From positions 124,001 to 188,000 of the forward strand of contig JAJIRX010000852.1 in assembly GCA_023853785.1 (NCBI GenBank): a stretch of 64,000 nucleotides of DNA. The letters are read 5' to 3'. Below are positions 24,700-37,032 of this stretch, one piece after another; the stretch's first letter is position 1; the number at the start of each line of letters is the position of its first letter. The notes beneath the pieces are model-generated. The model did not search any database. It saw only the letters and a list, made by a program, of their open reading frames with translations, and had not been told where the DNA came from. This DNA comes from Psilocybe azurescens. Its lineage: Eukaryota; Basidiomycota; Agaricomycetes; Agaricales; Agrocybaceae. Made by a program: the position numbers and the translations under genes.

Positions 24700-25698
24700 A
24701 TGACCACATTTCGCACGAAAGATATAATAAATCCAAGTTAGTTTGCCAGTTCTTCAGCGCGTCCGATTCTTAAATGTGTGGAAGATCTTAATGTTTTACG
24801 CCGTCAGGTTATCCATTGCTCGAAGCGAATCGCAAAGCTATTGAAGCTATCAGACGGGAAACGTATAGCTATGGGACATTAGAAGAGCAAAAGGTATGCA
24901 TTATCGATATAGTTGTTGAACATCTGTTAAGCAAGGGACACAGCTCGATGTGTATTATCCTCCAACGGATCTTTCGGGTGCTGTACTCCCCGTCTTAGTG
25001 TTCTTCTATGGAGGCGGCTTCACCAGTGGCTCTCGTTCGTCGCCACCTTCCAACCTGGTCTACAATAACTTGGGCGCTTTCTTTGCCTCTCGAGGTGTTC
25101 TCACCGTCATACCGGACTACCGACTCGTTCCGTCGATTACATTTCCCGAGGGCGGTGAAGACGTGCAAGAAGCCATAAAATGGGCTGCCCAGCGGTTCTC
25201 AGTAGATTCTGCGCGGCTCTTCGTCATGGGGCATTCGGCGGGAGGCGTGCATCTTGCAACGGTCCTGCTTAAGCCAGTGCTCTTCGCACCTGTTGCGCAT
25301 GCCATTCGAGGGGTGGTGCTTATGGGGGTACCTGCTGCAATTCCTCAGGGAAGGCCGGGTTTTTCTACTGCTGCTGTGCAATACTACGGTAGCGTGAAGG
25401 CGATGGTGAAAGACCAGCCCCTGGGGCTGTTGCGCTGTGTGGATGGGGATCATGTCAAGGGGCTGCCGCCGTTACGTGCGCTTAGAGCTGGCAGCGAGCC
25501 GCGATATATCAGGACTAGTATGCGGACTTTCGTAGAAGTGTACAGTGGCAAAGGGGTATGGTTGAAGAGATGGAGCTTGAAGGGCATGACCATCTCAGTC
25601 CAGTATTGGCGCTCTATACAGGGAGTGGCGAGGAATGGGGAGTTCAATTGGTAGATTGGATGATGAGTGTTGTCCACCAATCTTTGACTGAAGCTTAA
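24700..25698 (+). CDS. alpha/beta hydrolase, HSL/esterase-like
   Basis: Intracellular carboxylic-ester hydrolase of the alpha/beta fold. Exons 1-2 read MTTFRTKDIINPS and YPLLEANRKAIEAIRRETY; exon 3 starts LDVYYPPTD. The oxyanion motif is FFYGGGFTSG (YGGG rather than HGGG), the nucleophile elbow is VMGHSAGGVHLA and the acid region follows LRALRAGSEPRY. The catalytic histidine lies in EGHDHLSP, but only after a one-base frame change at the GGGG run 25553-25556. One more G joins YSGKGG to VEEMELEGHDH and moves the stop from 25654 to 25698. As read literally, the protein would lose its catalytic His. No signal peptide. Substrate unknown; kynurenine-formamidase-like and HSL-like enzymes share this pattern. 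Confidence 0.83.
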
Positions 25699-25879
25699 AC
25701 TTTGGAAATGAAAAACTTTCATTGACTTCTGACTTAAGATTGCGAGGATCAAGAAAAAAGTACTCGTGATAATATTTTATATTGTGTTGTATACAAGTAA
25801 GTAAGAGTTAGACCTCATAGCACAATGAACCATAAGTATAAAATATATCCATACCCCACCCCGTATTGATATGCAGAAT

Positions 25880-28011
25880 CTAGTCTAGGCCGCCACTTCC
25901 TGCTCGTCCTCCTCTGCCTCTGCGCAAGTGGCGTGTAAGCGGACTGAACAATGGCTCCCCTTCTGGATCCTCCTCAGGGTGATCATCATCTTCGTCACTA
26001 TCATCCCCCTCGTCATCCCCAGTATCGATAGTATCCAACTCATCATCGTCAATCTCATCCTCCGAATCAGATGGCACGAAAAAGTCGAGCTCTTCGACAT
26101 TCGCGCGCAGCCACTTCTCCTCCTTCTTTGTGACAGGGTCGTTTTCGGATATAACGACCGACTTCAAAGGCACGCCGAGATCGCGGCGGGCGATGACGAG
26201 CTTCTTTAGTTGCATGCCGGACACTTGGTTTGTTGTGATCGACTCGAGCTGGGGCAAGAAGACGGTGGGGAGTGCGGGTCCTCCGCTGGAGGTAGAGGCG
26301 ATGGAGGGGAAGAGCCAGTTTGAACGAACTTGGATGTAGGTGCGGCAACCAAAGGAGTGATTGGCGCGTTTCCAGAGGCCTCCGCGGTTGACGAACGAGA
26401 CGAATATGGATCGATGAGTTTGTTGAAAAGAACTTCCTCCTCGGTACCCACCACCTTCAGATTGAGATTCTTCAGCTTGCTCAGCTGTGCAAGGAAAATT
26501 TCGACAGTGGCCACATCGCACGGAAGACCTGAGATCTTGAGATTCTCGACATGCGACAGAACGCTTTCAGTGCGGCCCTTGACAGGCTTTACGAGGTTGT
26601 GGACGAAAGAAGAATAATCTCTTCGTCGAAGTTAAGTAGCAGACTGGTCAATGCTGGCATGTCGAGGTGTTGCATCAACGCCGAAGCGTACTTGGGGTCT
26701 TGGAACTGAATCGCGAAATCTCGTAAAGAAGGTATAATCAGAGGTGTTGGGCCCCACGCGCCCTCTTCTTTTCTTCAGGATCAGCGTCGAATGTCACCCC
26801 ATCGGGCAAAATAGGTCCAGAAAGAGACATAGTGAGCGATGTCAATTCTGGAGAGTTGTTGATCATTTTTGCAAAAGATTTATAAGGAGGTCTTACGTCT
26901 TTCGCATGGTAGGAGAGCTCCAGTTCACGCAACCCGCTGAGGAATGGCGCTTCCCAGTCGATATGCACACCCCAAAGCACAAGATCCTTCAGAAGAGGTG
27001 CATGTCCATGGAATGGGAGGAAGACAGTCTTGTCGTCTCCGCTGAAGAATTCGTAATCCTCGCAATCCTCGAAGTGGCACACCTGGAAAGACTCGAGTAG
27101 TGGAGCGCTCGGCAAAGCGTGCAGACGTGACAGGAACATGTGGACATATCCATAGGTGCTTGCGCGGAAGTCAAGCTGGTGCCAGTGGGATACCTCAGGT
27201 TCGATGAGGTCCAAGATCTGGGTGAGCTGTTTCTGCGATAGAAATTGAACATCTTCGAAGTGGCCGTGCTCCTCATCATCATCGTGACCGCTACATTCCT
27301 CATCGTCGCATTCCTCGGAGATGGTTTTTTCCGGGCTTCGTTGTCGAGATACAGAGGGTGGTCGGGGTGATCTTCCTCGTCGACGTGTTCAGGGAATGTA
27401 CAGTCGATAAATATATTCAAAGGTAGACCTTGAGCGCGCGAGATGTAAACCTGGGCCTTTTCGAGGTTCGGCCGCTTGGAGAAATCGAGGGACGTCCATA
27501 GAATGTGCGAATCAAGGGCAACCTCGCGCCAGTGGCGGCAAACATGAGAGACAAGAACTTGGAATGGAATTTTGACTTCACCCTCGCCATCGGAAGAGTC
27601 GCTATCGCTGAGTTCCATGGATCTGGTGTTAGTTTCGCCGACGAGCACCTCCTCAGAATCGTCCCAACTCTCCGATTCGCTACTTCCTTCCTCATCGGAA
27701 CTCGCATCCTCCCATGCATCCTCGTCATCCTCCCATTCTTCCTCCTCCTCCTCCTCCTCTTCTTCTTTCACGCCAACCGAGAAAATATAGCCTAGGATCT
27801 CATTTGGAAGGTCGTTGATCGGACATTTGCCATCTTTCGGCGGCTGGAACGGGTTGTTGGTCAACATTTCGTTGGTGATAGACCACATCGCCTCTTTTGG
27901 TGTCAATTTTGGGTTTGTTTTGAGGACCGACGCCAGAGATGTTGAGATTTGACTCTGCATGCGCTCCTCAAGACGAGCATTGTGGGCGAGGACGCGTAAT
28001 TTGGGAGCCAT
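25880..28011 (-). CDS. F-box protein with acidic insertion and LRR-like C-terminus
   Basis: Probable substrate receptor of an SCF ubiquitin ligase. The ATG at 28011 leads to a helical N-terminus, then an F-box half INDLPNEILGYIFSVG, a highly acidic insertion of about 65 residues (runs of Glu, EDDEDAWEDAS, SDSDSSDGEGE), and the second F-box half FQVLVSHVCRHWREVALDSH. Degenerate leucine-rich segments follow (LKDLVLWGVHIDW, LRELELSYHA, LTSLTMSLSG, KLKNLNLKVVG). The C-terminus is acidic (SDSEDEIDDDELDTID) and ends in an Arg/Gly patch. Four one-base frame changes are inferred, near 27325-27330 (A6, minus strand), 26751-26770, 26615-26630 and 26334-26342. A CACGTG lies 173 bp upstream. The neighbouring hydrolase gene converges on it. 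Confidence 0.78.
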
Positions 28012-28183
28012 CTTAGTGACTTTTTCGTGTTAAGTGAGAGTCCTATTGTATCGACGAAGGACTCCGATATTGTGGTCGATAACTAGCTTGTGATGGTATG
28101 GATTTGTGTTGAAAAATGATCAAAAAGTAGGCAGTGCTTTACAGGCGGCAGTTATAAAAGTTAAAAGTTTACATTTCAATCAG

Positions 28184-28189
28184 CACGTG
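28184..28189. promoter_or_regulatory. CACGTG box upstream of F-box gene
   Basis: GCACGTGA context, 173 bp upstream of the minus-strand ATG at 28011. Confidence 0.35.
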
Positions 28190-28584
28190 AGCCCAGTGAT
28201 CACGTCGTTTTTGATTATCGATCACTCGTCGAGTTGTCCTTACGTAAAGGAAAGATGTAAATTGGGGTGTAATCAAATGTAATTATTAAAAAATCTCAGT
28301 GAGTGTGAGGGAATCATGAAAAGTAAGGCTTGTACTTGCGGTTAGGAGAGTCGAGCACAACAGAATAATGCCAAAGTGTCATCTGGCTATGCCGTTCAGG
28401 TCCAAGATCAAAGAATTAACCTCACATTTCTGTTAGATTCCCGAATAATGATTAAGTTAGTGAGTGTAGATTTACGGATATTCCAATGATATTCATTGTG
28501 GCGAAGAGTTTAATAGCTAACAGTCCCGCGGTGTATATAAGATGCTCCTCTTTGATACCATAGGCAATTGGATCCCAACAATCA
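28190..28584. other. spacer between G-patch and F-box genes
   Basis: 5' region of the F-box gene and 3' region of the G-patch gene, both on the minus strand. A 70-codon ORF at 28452-28664 overlaps the G-patch 3' end and is not credible. Confidence 0.45.
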
Positions 28585-29815
28585 CTAGCTGGAATCGCCT
28601 GAATGGTCGTCTCGTTTTCGTTTCTTCTTTTTCTTGTCCGATTTTTGTGTCTCCTCTGCGTCAACCTTTAGTGCCTTTCGAGATGACCGCTTCTCTTTCG
28701 GTGCTTTACTTTCGGCCCTCTCCGAAATGACCTTCTCTTCCAGCGGTGGATCGATTTCCACAACGCTCAGCTGTTTCCGCAAAGCCTTGATTCTTCTCCT
28801 CTCTTCTTTTTCCGGCGATGCTCAAGTTTGTTGGCGGCATCGCTACTAATTTTGTGCCCTTTCGTGTGTTTTGACGATGACAATTGGATGTCCTCCGAGG
28901 ACCCTCCACCAGTCTGTTTCTTCTCCCTCTTCTCTTTCCTTCGCTTCAGTTTGGCCCCATCTTTATCTTCCTTCTTCCGCTTCTCTTCCTTTCTCCTGCG
29001 TTTGCGCTCTTTCCTTGAAGCTTCATCTTCCTCTTCCCCGAATCCAGCATCCCCTGCGTCGCTGCTCTTCCTCTTTTTTTCAGATGAATTGGACACCTCG
29101 AGGTCGATCACCATTTTATCGGTGGCCGTCTGAATTTCAATGTGTTCTTTCACCGTCATACTCTGGACAGTAGAATTTCGTTTCTCGTATGCTTCCAGCA
29201 CCAGAGTGGCAAGCCGCTTTTCTTCTTCAGCTATGGTTTCAGGTCCAAGGACAGGCCCTCGGAAGAATTTGGCGTATAAACGACGTTTTGCACCTTCTCG
29301 CTGAGCTTGTGCCATCAAAGAGAGGCGAGGGGTTTGGGTATCTGAGTCAGCTTCATTGGGTGTAGTATTGCCTGAATTAGCAGGAGACCCTTCAATAGGG
29401 CGACGAGTAGAAAAAATGCCAGTAGAAGTCTTTTTAGGGGAATAACGTTGGAGGTCTATAAAGAATGTCGTTTATTTATTCTTCATCTGAGATATTACCA
29501 TGATTGGAACGTACCGATGCCTCTTCGCCTTCCCCTTCGTCATCACTAACATATTTAATCGTAATGGACTTTGCAGCAGCGGTGTACAGGCTACCAACAA
29601 ATTTAAAGTCCATCGTTAGCCTATCAGCGGTGTAATATTGGTTCGGGTACTGACTGGTCCCAGAACGGAAAGGCTTCATCACGATCTTTGCCCAGTCCTG
29701 ATAAGTTCTTTTTCATTGGAATAGCAAGAGGCCTGGAGATAGCTCCCTGTCGCAGTCCTGTTCCTTTTCCTCCCCATCCCTGGGCGACCAGGTAGTCGTG
29801 AGCTTCTAAAGGCAT
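28585..29815 (-). CDS. G-patch nucleolar protein, TMA23-like
   Basis: RNA-processing factor candidate. The N-terminal G-patch begins at residue 1: MPLEAHDYLVAQGWGGKGTG, LRQGAISRPLAIPMKK, LSGLGKDRDEAFPFWDHLY, KSITIKYVSDDE. This layout (G-patch at the extreme N-terminus, EAFPFWDHLF-type end, Lys-rich tail) matches yeast Tma23 and relatives in ribosome biogenesis. A mid-region MAQAQREGAKRRLYAKFFRG is conserved in basidiomycete homologues as far as I know. The C-terminus is a long charged Lys/Arg/Glu run ending KKKRKRDDHSGDSS, probably a nucleolar signal. Two introns interrupt the N-terminal third. One base is missing from the A run at 28807-28811 (minus strand); with it, KKEERRRIKALRKQLSVVE continues to the stop at 28585. 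Confidence 0.75.
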
Positions 29816-31078
29816 ATTTCAATATCTCTGTGAAGAGTGTTCAAATCTCTGTCATTGATATTATGGATCTAGAGAGATAGGGATTCTAAACAGCCAGGAT
29901 GGAGAGTGTCGTTAACAGTTTAACTGTTTAACAGCAAACGCAGGACTGATTGGCTGAAACGCGAAGCACGTGACGACTTATTTTACTTCCCCCGCCATTA
30001 GGATGCAGTCGCATGACCATTCTTGCCACATTCTCTAATCTTTTCGAGTTCATAATCTCATCAAGAATGTTTATATATTGCTATAATCATACGATGTCAA
30101 TACTCAACGTATCAACTCAAACCCTCAACTATCCAGAATGAATATGGATTTCAGCGGAGGCAAACACGCTGTCCTAAGTACCTTTGTGGGACCTGTGTTG
30201 AAGGCGCCCATTAGGCATAAGGATTAAACCAGCTGTGTCCAATCCGTAGTTCCTTTTCCAAAATAACGTTCAGGAGTCAAGAGCTCGAGTTCTACAAATG
30301 CCTTTCTCTCTGCTACAACAAAATTGGCTTTTGTTTCTCAGACGGTCTCCTAGCGGCATATTCTATTTCTGATGATATCAGTTGCTCCAAGGAACTATTG
30401 ATCTCCTGTGATTTTGAGGATAGCATGTCCCTGCATGTCCTTGTGCAACTTTTCACATTGGCGACCCTTCTCCAGTCTCATGACTCCATACTTCGGTAAA
30501 ATCATGCTGCTCAGCACTCTACTTGCAGGCTTTCCTGCTCGTGCACAAAAAAACACGAGCCAGACCGGCCTTCTTTGCATATCAATGTCTAATATATATA
30601 ACATATTACGATATACAACCCTTGTCAACGATCCCGGTTACTATCCATATGGTAAGACGTCATGCATTCCATCTCTTTTGTGAAGCACTCTTTCTGACAT
30701 GATTTCCCGCAGGGTGAGAGCGTTCTAGCCGAGAATTTTCTCCCGACTCAGCTGCTTTATACGAGTCTATGTCTATTCGACTAGAATTCTACCTTTGTAT
30801 TGTGGCAAATCATCAGCTCTTAAACGATGTCTGCCTCCGGAGGCGTAACAACAGTTTAGAATGGCGATTCTGAAGCAAATGGAACCACGTTTTGCAGTTT
30901 TCGACTCCTATTATTTTGCAGAGCGTGCGACCAATTCCCAGAGGGAATCAATCCCTGCCTTTTATGCACCCAAATGCCTGTGTCAGAGTCAAATGTCGTC
31001 CAAATCACGATCCTGGGTCAATGCTGTCATGCGACACGCGAACCTGTTTGATTCGCTGACTCGTGTTAAGCGTTTTGT
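29816..31078. other. long intergenic region, G-patch gene to carboxylesterase
   Basis: About 1.3 kb. A CACGTG at 29967-29972 lies 152 bp upstream of the G-patch ATG. At 30138 a short frame MNMDFSGGKHAVL resembles the first residues of SDR carbonyl reductases but is followed by no readable Rossmann motif, so it is at most a relic. No gene is supported. Confidence 0.45.
29967..29972. promoter_or_regulatory. CACGTG box upstream of G-patch gene
   Basis: GCACGTGA context, 152 bp upstream of the ATG at 29815. Confidence 0.35.
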
Positions 31079-31086
31079 TATATAAA
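31079..31086 (+). promoter_or_regulatory. TATA box of carboxylesterase gene
   Basis: TATATAAA, 53 bp before the ATG at 31139. Confidence 0.45.
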
Positions 31087-31138
31087 CGAAGGATTCGTAT
31101 TGCTTTAAAGTGTGATTGGAACTTCTTTGGAATATCCG

Positions 31139-33503
31139 ATGCATTTGCAGGCGATCTTGGGCCTTGCCTGTCTTCTGGTTTCTGTCAGAGCAGCCCCAGC
31201 TACTGGACCCACCGTTCAGCTCGATAGTGGAACTTTCACTGGAGTAAACGATGGCTTAGTCCAGAAATTTCTAGGGATTCCCTTTGCAAAACCACCGTGC
31301 GCATTTTTTTCTTTACGATCATTTGTATTGAACACAAATGGCGAATGTAGTGTTGGAGACTTGCGATATCGTTTACCGCAAAGTATTCCTCCATACAATG
31401 GATCACACGATGCAACAAATTTTGGCCCTTCATGTGGACAGCAAGCAGTTGATTTGCCTGTTGTTCAGGGACTTGTAGCGGACGCGACAGATTTTCTGGT
31501 CAATTCAATTTTTGGCCAGATATTTCCGGACTCAGAAGATTGTAAGTGTTAATGGGACATATTATCTTACGCACATATGTTAACAATAATGAGAAAAGGT
31601 CTTACTCTGAATGTCGTTAAGCCCGCCACTGCGACTTCATCGTCCAAGCTGCCAGTATTGGTGGTAAGCCATTTGTAATTTATACAAGTATCCAGGCTTC
31701 AGAATGATGTCCATTTACAGTGGATCTTTGGTGGTTTGTCCTCGATATAAGAAATCCAAACGAAAATGCTCTGATGAATCATCTTTTGAAGGTGGTTTTG
31801 AACTTGGCGGTACTTCGATGTGAATATAGCTGGATCATTTCCTTGAAATGTATCTTACCTTGCTATCAGGTACGATGGTGGATTGGTAGTGTCACGATCC
31901 ATCGCATTGGGAAGTCCCGTTATATATGTCAGCATGAACTACAGGTTAGCTGAAGACAATCCGAGTAGGCTAGGCATGTTACTGAAAAATAAATAGGCTC
32001 AGTGGCTTTGGATTCTTGGCTGGGAAAGAGGTGAAAGCTGCAGGGATTGGAAACTTGGGTCTGCAAGATCGTAAGGAGCACGGCAAGCTAAACGGCTGTT
32101 TCTTCTCCACGGCTGACGATTCACAGAACAGGAGGCCTTCAGGTGGGTTCAGAAATACATCACTCAGTTCGGTGGAGACCCCACAAAAGTTACCATGTAG
32201 GTGTCTCTTGTGTCGATTTACTGTACACGCTAATTACCCACCGTGTGTTCAGATGGGGAGAATCAGCAGGGGCCATCTCTGTCTCCCTTCACATGCTTAC
32301 CAACGGAGGAAATCCAGGAGGTTTATTCCGCGCTGCATTCATGGAGTCTGGAGCTCCCATTCCAGTTGGCGATATCACTAATGGCCAGAAATACTACGAT
32401 GCACTTGTTGCGGACACTGGATGCTCCAGCGCTTCCGATACATTGGCTTGCTTGCGAACGATCCCATTCTCTGTACTCAAAGCTGCGATCAACAAGTCCC
32501 CTGGAATATTTGCGTTTCAGGTATCTCTAAGATTTTTCTCAGAACAGAGAAACATGATTTAACTATTCAACGTCACTTACTAGTCTTTGAACCTCGCCTG
32601 GCTTCCTCGCACTGACGGTGTCTTTTGACTGATAATCCACAGGCCTTGGTTCAGCAAGGCAAGGTGGCGAATATCCCATTTATAACTGGTATGCCAGTTT
32701 GGTTGTTCGCAATTTTCCTAAAATGATGCATGTACGACAGGAAACTGCGACGACGAAGGGACTCTGTTCTCTTTGTCAACGTTGAACTTAACGCAAGCCT
32801 GTCTTTCTACGCTGCTGTCATTCACCCGATTGACCTCCTTTTCAGGACGGAAGCAGAGGTGATCAACTATATCAAGACCGTCTTTTTCCCGGGTGTCACG
32901 GATGCTCAATTGAGCCAGCTCGCTATGCTATATCCTTCGGACATCACTCAAGGATCGCCATTTGACACTGGCATTCTAAACGCGTTGACACCACAATTCA
33001 AACGCATAGCGGCCTTCCAAGGCGACGGGGTATTCCAAGCTCCTCGCAGATGGTTGTTACAGAATATCATTCCAACAAATCCCAACGTATGGGCATTCAG
33101 TATGTACTCCATTCGCTTTGTCCGGAGTAAGATTCAAATTATTGCACTACAATAATTTCTAGTCAGCAAGCGATTGAAGGGATTGCCCGCTTTAGGATCA
33201 GTTAGTCTTTGAGTGCCATTCATGATGTCTTGATCTAACGAAAGACACTCGCAGGTGCACGGGTCCGATATTCTCAATGTATACGGTGGTGGAGAGATGC
33301 AGGATTACCTCGTCCGTTTCGCCAGCACCCTCAACCCCAACTCAAAAAGTTTGCTAAGTTTTCAATGGCCTAAATACGACCTCAAGAATCGCCAGCTTCT
33401 GGCGTTCTTGGATGGCATTATTCCATTGGAGATCACGCCTGACACATACAGGCAGGATGCTATGAACTTTCTGACAACCGTAACGCTTGCGAACCCTGTC
33501 TGA
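31139..33503 (+). CDS. secreted type-B carboxylesterase/lipase
   Basis: Esterase of the cholinesterase/type-B lipase fold. A signal peptide (LGLACLLVSVRAAPA) is followed by VQLDSGTFTGVNDG, FLGIPFAKPP, VGDLRYRLP and an SEDCLTLNV block. Then come the oxyanion motif WIFGGGFELGG, VIYVSMNYRLSGFGF, GNLGLQDQQEAFRWVQ and the nucleophile elbow TIWGESAGAISV. The catalytic His region VHGSDI is near the end. About 12 exons join without any frame change. One intron, about 32793-32845, starts GCAAGC after AACTTAAC and ends TTTCAG, which makes it a GC-AG intron. Typical length for the family (about 540 residues). The substrate (sterol esters, triglycerides or phenolic esters) is not deducible. Confidence 0.92.
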
Positions 33504-33638
33504 CCACCCTGTTCCATTACTCCTAGCGTTGGAGTAATACCATCCATAATTATTCAGTTGTATCATTACAAAAAAGCAATATCATATATGTGTTGATAGG
33601 TCTGGTCTATGCTGGGAGTGGGGATGAAGGTTCCGGTT

Positions 33639-35013
33639 TCAATCTAAGGGTTCGTCTTCTAGTTGTGACTGGCTGTGATTATGGACCGGAGGTAGAGGAC
33701 TTGATCCATCGTGTGCAAAGAAATCGTCCACCGTCAGAGGCCGTAGATCGAATCCCTGTGATATAATAAATGCCAAGTAATGTTACAATCTGGACGGTAT
33801 GCATACCTCTAATTGTCCCTTGACAAGGGCTTCGTGATTATTGGTCGTACTTTTCATAAATTCTCGCACTGGAACCATGGCCGCGTTTCGACACAGTTCT
33901 CTCAAATCAGAACCAGAGAGACCTTCGGTCTGCTCAGCAAGTACTTGAATAGAGAAGTTGGGTGCGACTTTAGTATCTTTCAACATCTACGATGTAGGGG
34001 ATGAGCATGGGACACAGAGGGAAAAGGTGAAACGCATATATATACCAAATCAAGAATCCTAGTTCTCTGTTCAACATTAGGCAAACCGATACCGAACCGT
34101 TTGGGCATGCGTCGTAGAATCGCTGAGTCAATATCATTTGGTCGATTTGTCGCGCCCAGTACAAGAATTCTGTCCGATCCAGAAAGGAGGCCGTCCCAAA
34201 GGCTAGAGTAGAGTTTGAGCAAGAGGTCGCTATCCAAATGCAAAAACGCACGTCATAAATTCTGCCTTCATCATTCCTGTCACCTCGTGGTCGCCTTTTG
34301 TGCGCTCTCGGAGGAAAGAGTCGATCTCATCAATGAAGATGATAGCGGGCTGTGTCTTCCGAGCGAGGCTGAATAGTCCTGCAACTAGTTTATTGGATTC
34401 GCCGTACCATTTGTTCGTTAGGACTGAAGCAGCGATGTTGATAAACGTAGCGCCAGATTCTTTGGCCAAAGCTTTCGCTAGCATAGTCTTGCCGCATCCA
34501 GGAGGGCCGAAAAGGAGGACACCTTTCGGGGCTCCAAGAAGGGAAGAGGAAGACGTGAATAGGTTGGGATACAGAAGAGGATATATAACGGACTCCCGAA
34601 GGGAGGAAACAATAGAATCAAGACCGCCGATGTCTATAAATTATCAAAGATAAATAACCACTTGAGTGATTGCAACTTACCTCCAAAAGTGACAGGAATG
34701 TCATCTGGATGAATGACCTCATTGGCAACTTTTGCCTGGATTGACGGAGGGTGGTCAATACCACAGTAGCGTGAAGAGGGTAAAAACACACGTTCATATT
34801 CATCCAGCTTCAGTTCGTGGTGACCTAGACGCTTCAAAGCCGCCATCTGCTTTTCTTTCACTTCACCATCTTTCTTATCCGGAGATACCGTGTCCAACAC
34901 CCACTGCTCAGGTTTATTAGTCCGATGCTTCCGCGATTCGAGATTGCGAAATATTTACATACCCGCAGAGTGTAATATAGGGCTGCCTTGCACATGTGCT
35001 CAATGAATGTCAT
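33639..35013 (-). CDS. MSP1: Msp1/ATAD1 AAA ATPase, outer-membrane extractase
   Basis: AAA protein that extracts mislocalised tail-anchored proteins from the mitochondrial outer membrane and peroxisomes. A short N-terminal hydrophobic segment (ALYYTLRWVLDTV) precedes the linker and a domain with [12 protein letters not shown], Walker [11 protein letters not shown], the pore loop NKWYGES, Walker B IIFIDEID, sensor 1 VLGATNRP, the arginine pair in ILRRMPKRF, and the C-terminal [19 protein letters not shown] typical of the Msp1/meiotic clade. The ATG chosen at 35013 gives [12 protein letters not shown] directly before the anchor. Six exons, all frames consistent, stop at 33639. It converges with the carboxylesterase gene, 135 bp away. 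Confidence 0.93.
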
Positions 35014-35689
35014 ATTGAATATCAAATAAAGATGCCCACTTGAGATGCAAGGAAAAGCGCAACTGTTCGGAATGAAATGCGATTCGTTTGGTTAGCGTCA
35101 ATTCGTTTCCTGTGGATTCAGAGCGACCCCACCTTCAAATGCTGCCCGCTTGGTGCCTGAAGAGACCATTGAAGTCCCCGATTACGAGTGTGAATGGCGG
35201 AAAAGAGAAGATTAGAATGTCCTCGCTCCCACTCAAGTAGTGGTTTGAATACAAAGTTGGACCAAGATTGACACCTGAATTTATGGTAACGTAAGCTTTG
35301 ATGCACAGCTTCAGGGGTTCCTCCAAGCCCGGTAAATATTTGAACACTGGGTTAAACGGTAAGCACACCATAGTTGGTTTACAGGAAATCATTGAACTAA
35401 CAGCGAATCCTGATATCTGTCAGTAATACAAGGTGTTATGGTCGTCGATATATTGCTGACTCTCTGTCATATACTTAGCTTTGATACACATAGCTAAAAT
35501 TTGTACAGCAACTCCGTATGCGAATTTCGCAACTATTAAAAGCACCAGTGAACCACGCCTCCACCACGAATCCCTTTCACAACCCCATCGCAGAATCCGT
35601 GGAATCCCATTTTGCTCAACTACGAATACTAGAATCCTTCCTTCATGACCAAAGGTGCAATAGCCTGAATATTTTGCCACATCACCGGC
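35014..35689. other. divergent promoter region, MSP1 and F-box-like gene
   Basis: About 680 bp. Minus-strand ORFs at 35118-35392 and 35420-35725 have no recognisable features and no splice series. Confidence 0.45.
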
Positions 35690-37032
35690 ATGCAGACTCA
35701 GTTGCCAGTTGAAATCATCCAACACATCGTCGATGAGCTTGGTACAAGTGCATATGAAGCCTCATCTCGCGAAGCTCTTCGAAGCTTAGCCCGTGTTTCA
35801 ACCACGATTTGCATGCATGCATACAAACACCTCTTTGGGGAACTCAATCTCATCCTATTCGTCGGAATGCTTGATGACTGCGCCCTTATACCCACATGCA
35901 AGAGAATGGTGGAACGACTTCAAGATATACTAGCCGAAGGAGTGAACTTTCCTGGCCTTGCAATGGTGTACTACCTTCGAACTGTATCGCTTACGATATT
36001 GTGCGAGAATCAGCTTCAGCTTCACCAGTCGTCCTTTGTCCCTGAACTATCAGGGTTATTTCAAGCTCTCCATGGCCCCAATTATGGTATAACCACTTTT
36101 AGACTCGAAATAAGTCAGCCATCAACAGGCGTACTCGACAATCCTCAGCCTGTATTAGTATCAGAATCAAAACCGTTCGGTTCTACATCCTATGCAGCAC
36201 TGCTTAGTTTGTGGCGTTCTCCAGGATTGACGACTCTACAACTTGCTGGGACCCTTCTACCATCAACAGCTCTGTATGGAACGGATCTTCAAAATCTCTA
36301 CCTCCAGCGGGTTACATTCCAAGAAGAACCACTTTCACAGGTCAATCACCTTGCCCCAAGTGGCATCCCTCACCCCCCAATAATGACAGTCATCCCAGGA
36401 CAGTCACAATGGGCAAAGAGGTTCTTTGAGCCCGTCCCATATGGAGACACCGGGAAAATGACTTCCCAACCTCTATCTTTCACTCATTTAACGAGTCTTG
36501 CTGTATCGGTTGAAGACTATCACACAGATCTAAATTTTTTCCTCAACTACAATCACTAAAGGTTATTATGAACAAGGAAACCTTAACGTCGACAACCCGA
36601 AGTCTTCCACGGATGTTGCAAGGCTTCTTATTTCCTCCAGGACGAGGCGCACGCAACTTGGGGTCTGTAGAAAATTTCACCCTCGAGTGTACTAAATACG
36701 GACACAAGGAGTTCCGGATCAGTGATCTCGAAGCTCATCACCCACAAAGGGTAGTGTTTACCTCAGTCTGCAATGGTATCGACTCCCATCTCGTGTCCAT
36801 TATTCAATTGCGCCATATCTACTTCTCATTCATACTCGACATTTCTATTGGAAAATATATGCCAGAGTCTGAGGATGACGCATTTATGGCAGCGAATATG
36901 ATCGTGATGGCAGAACTGTTTCCTCGACTTTATACCTCCGACAAGTCGCGGTTCTCCTTGGATCTCTCGATAGAACGTCAAAATAATGCGCTATGTGAAT
37001 CAAAACCACTGTCCAGTGTAAAGGCCCTATGA
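35690..37032 (+). CDS. F-box-like protein, agaricomycete type
   Basis: Starts MQTQLPVEIIQHIVDEL, the LPxEIIxxIxDxL signature of the F-box-like proteins that are much expanded in agaricomycetes. ALRSLARVSTTICMHAYKHLF completes the F-box. The body contains LRR-like phrases (YYLRTVSLTILCEN, SLWRSPGLTTLQLAG, LTSLAVSVEDYH). The frame closes at 36559 after a T6 run (36535-36540). Adding one T gives FFPQLQSLKVIMNKETL, which continues to the natural stop at 37032; the two ORFs are therefore one gene of about 445 residues. No introns are evident. Its role in an SCF complex is inferred from the N-terminus only. Confidence 0.7.

Noticed and set aside
35118..35392. Overlapping minus-strand ORFs upstream of MSP1 considered as extra N-terminal exons.
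   Set aside because: Msp1 homologues start close to the membrane anchor, and the ATG at 35013 already supplies it.
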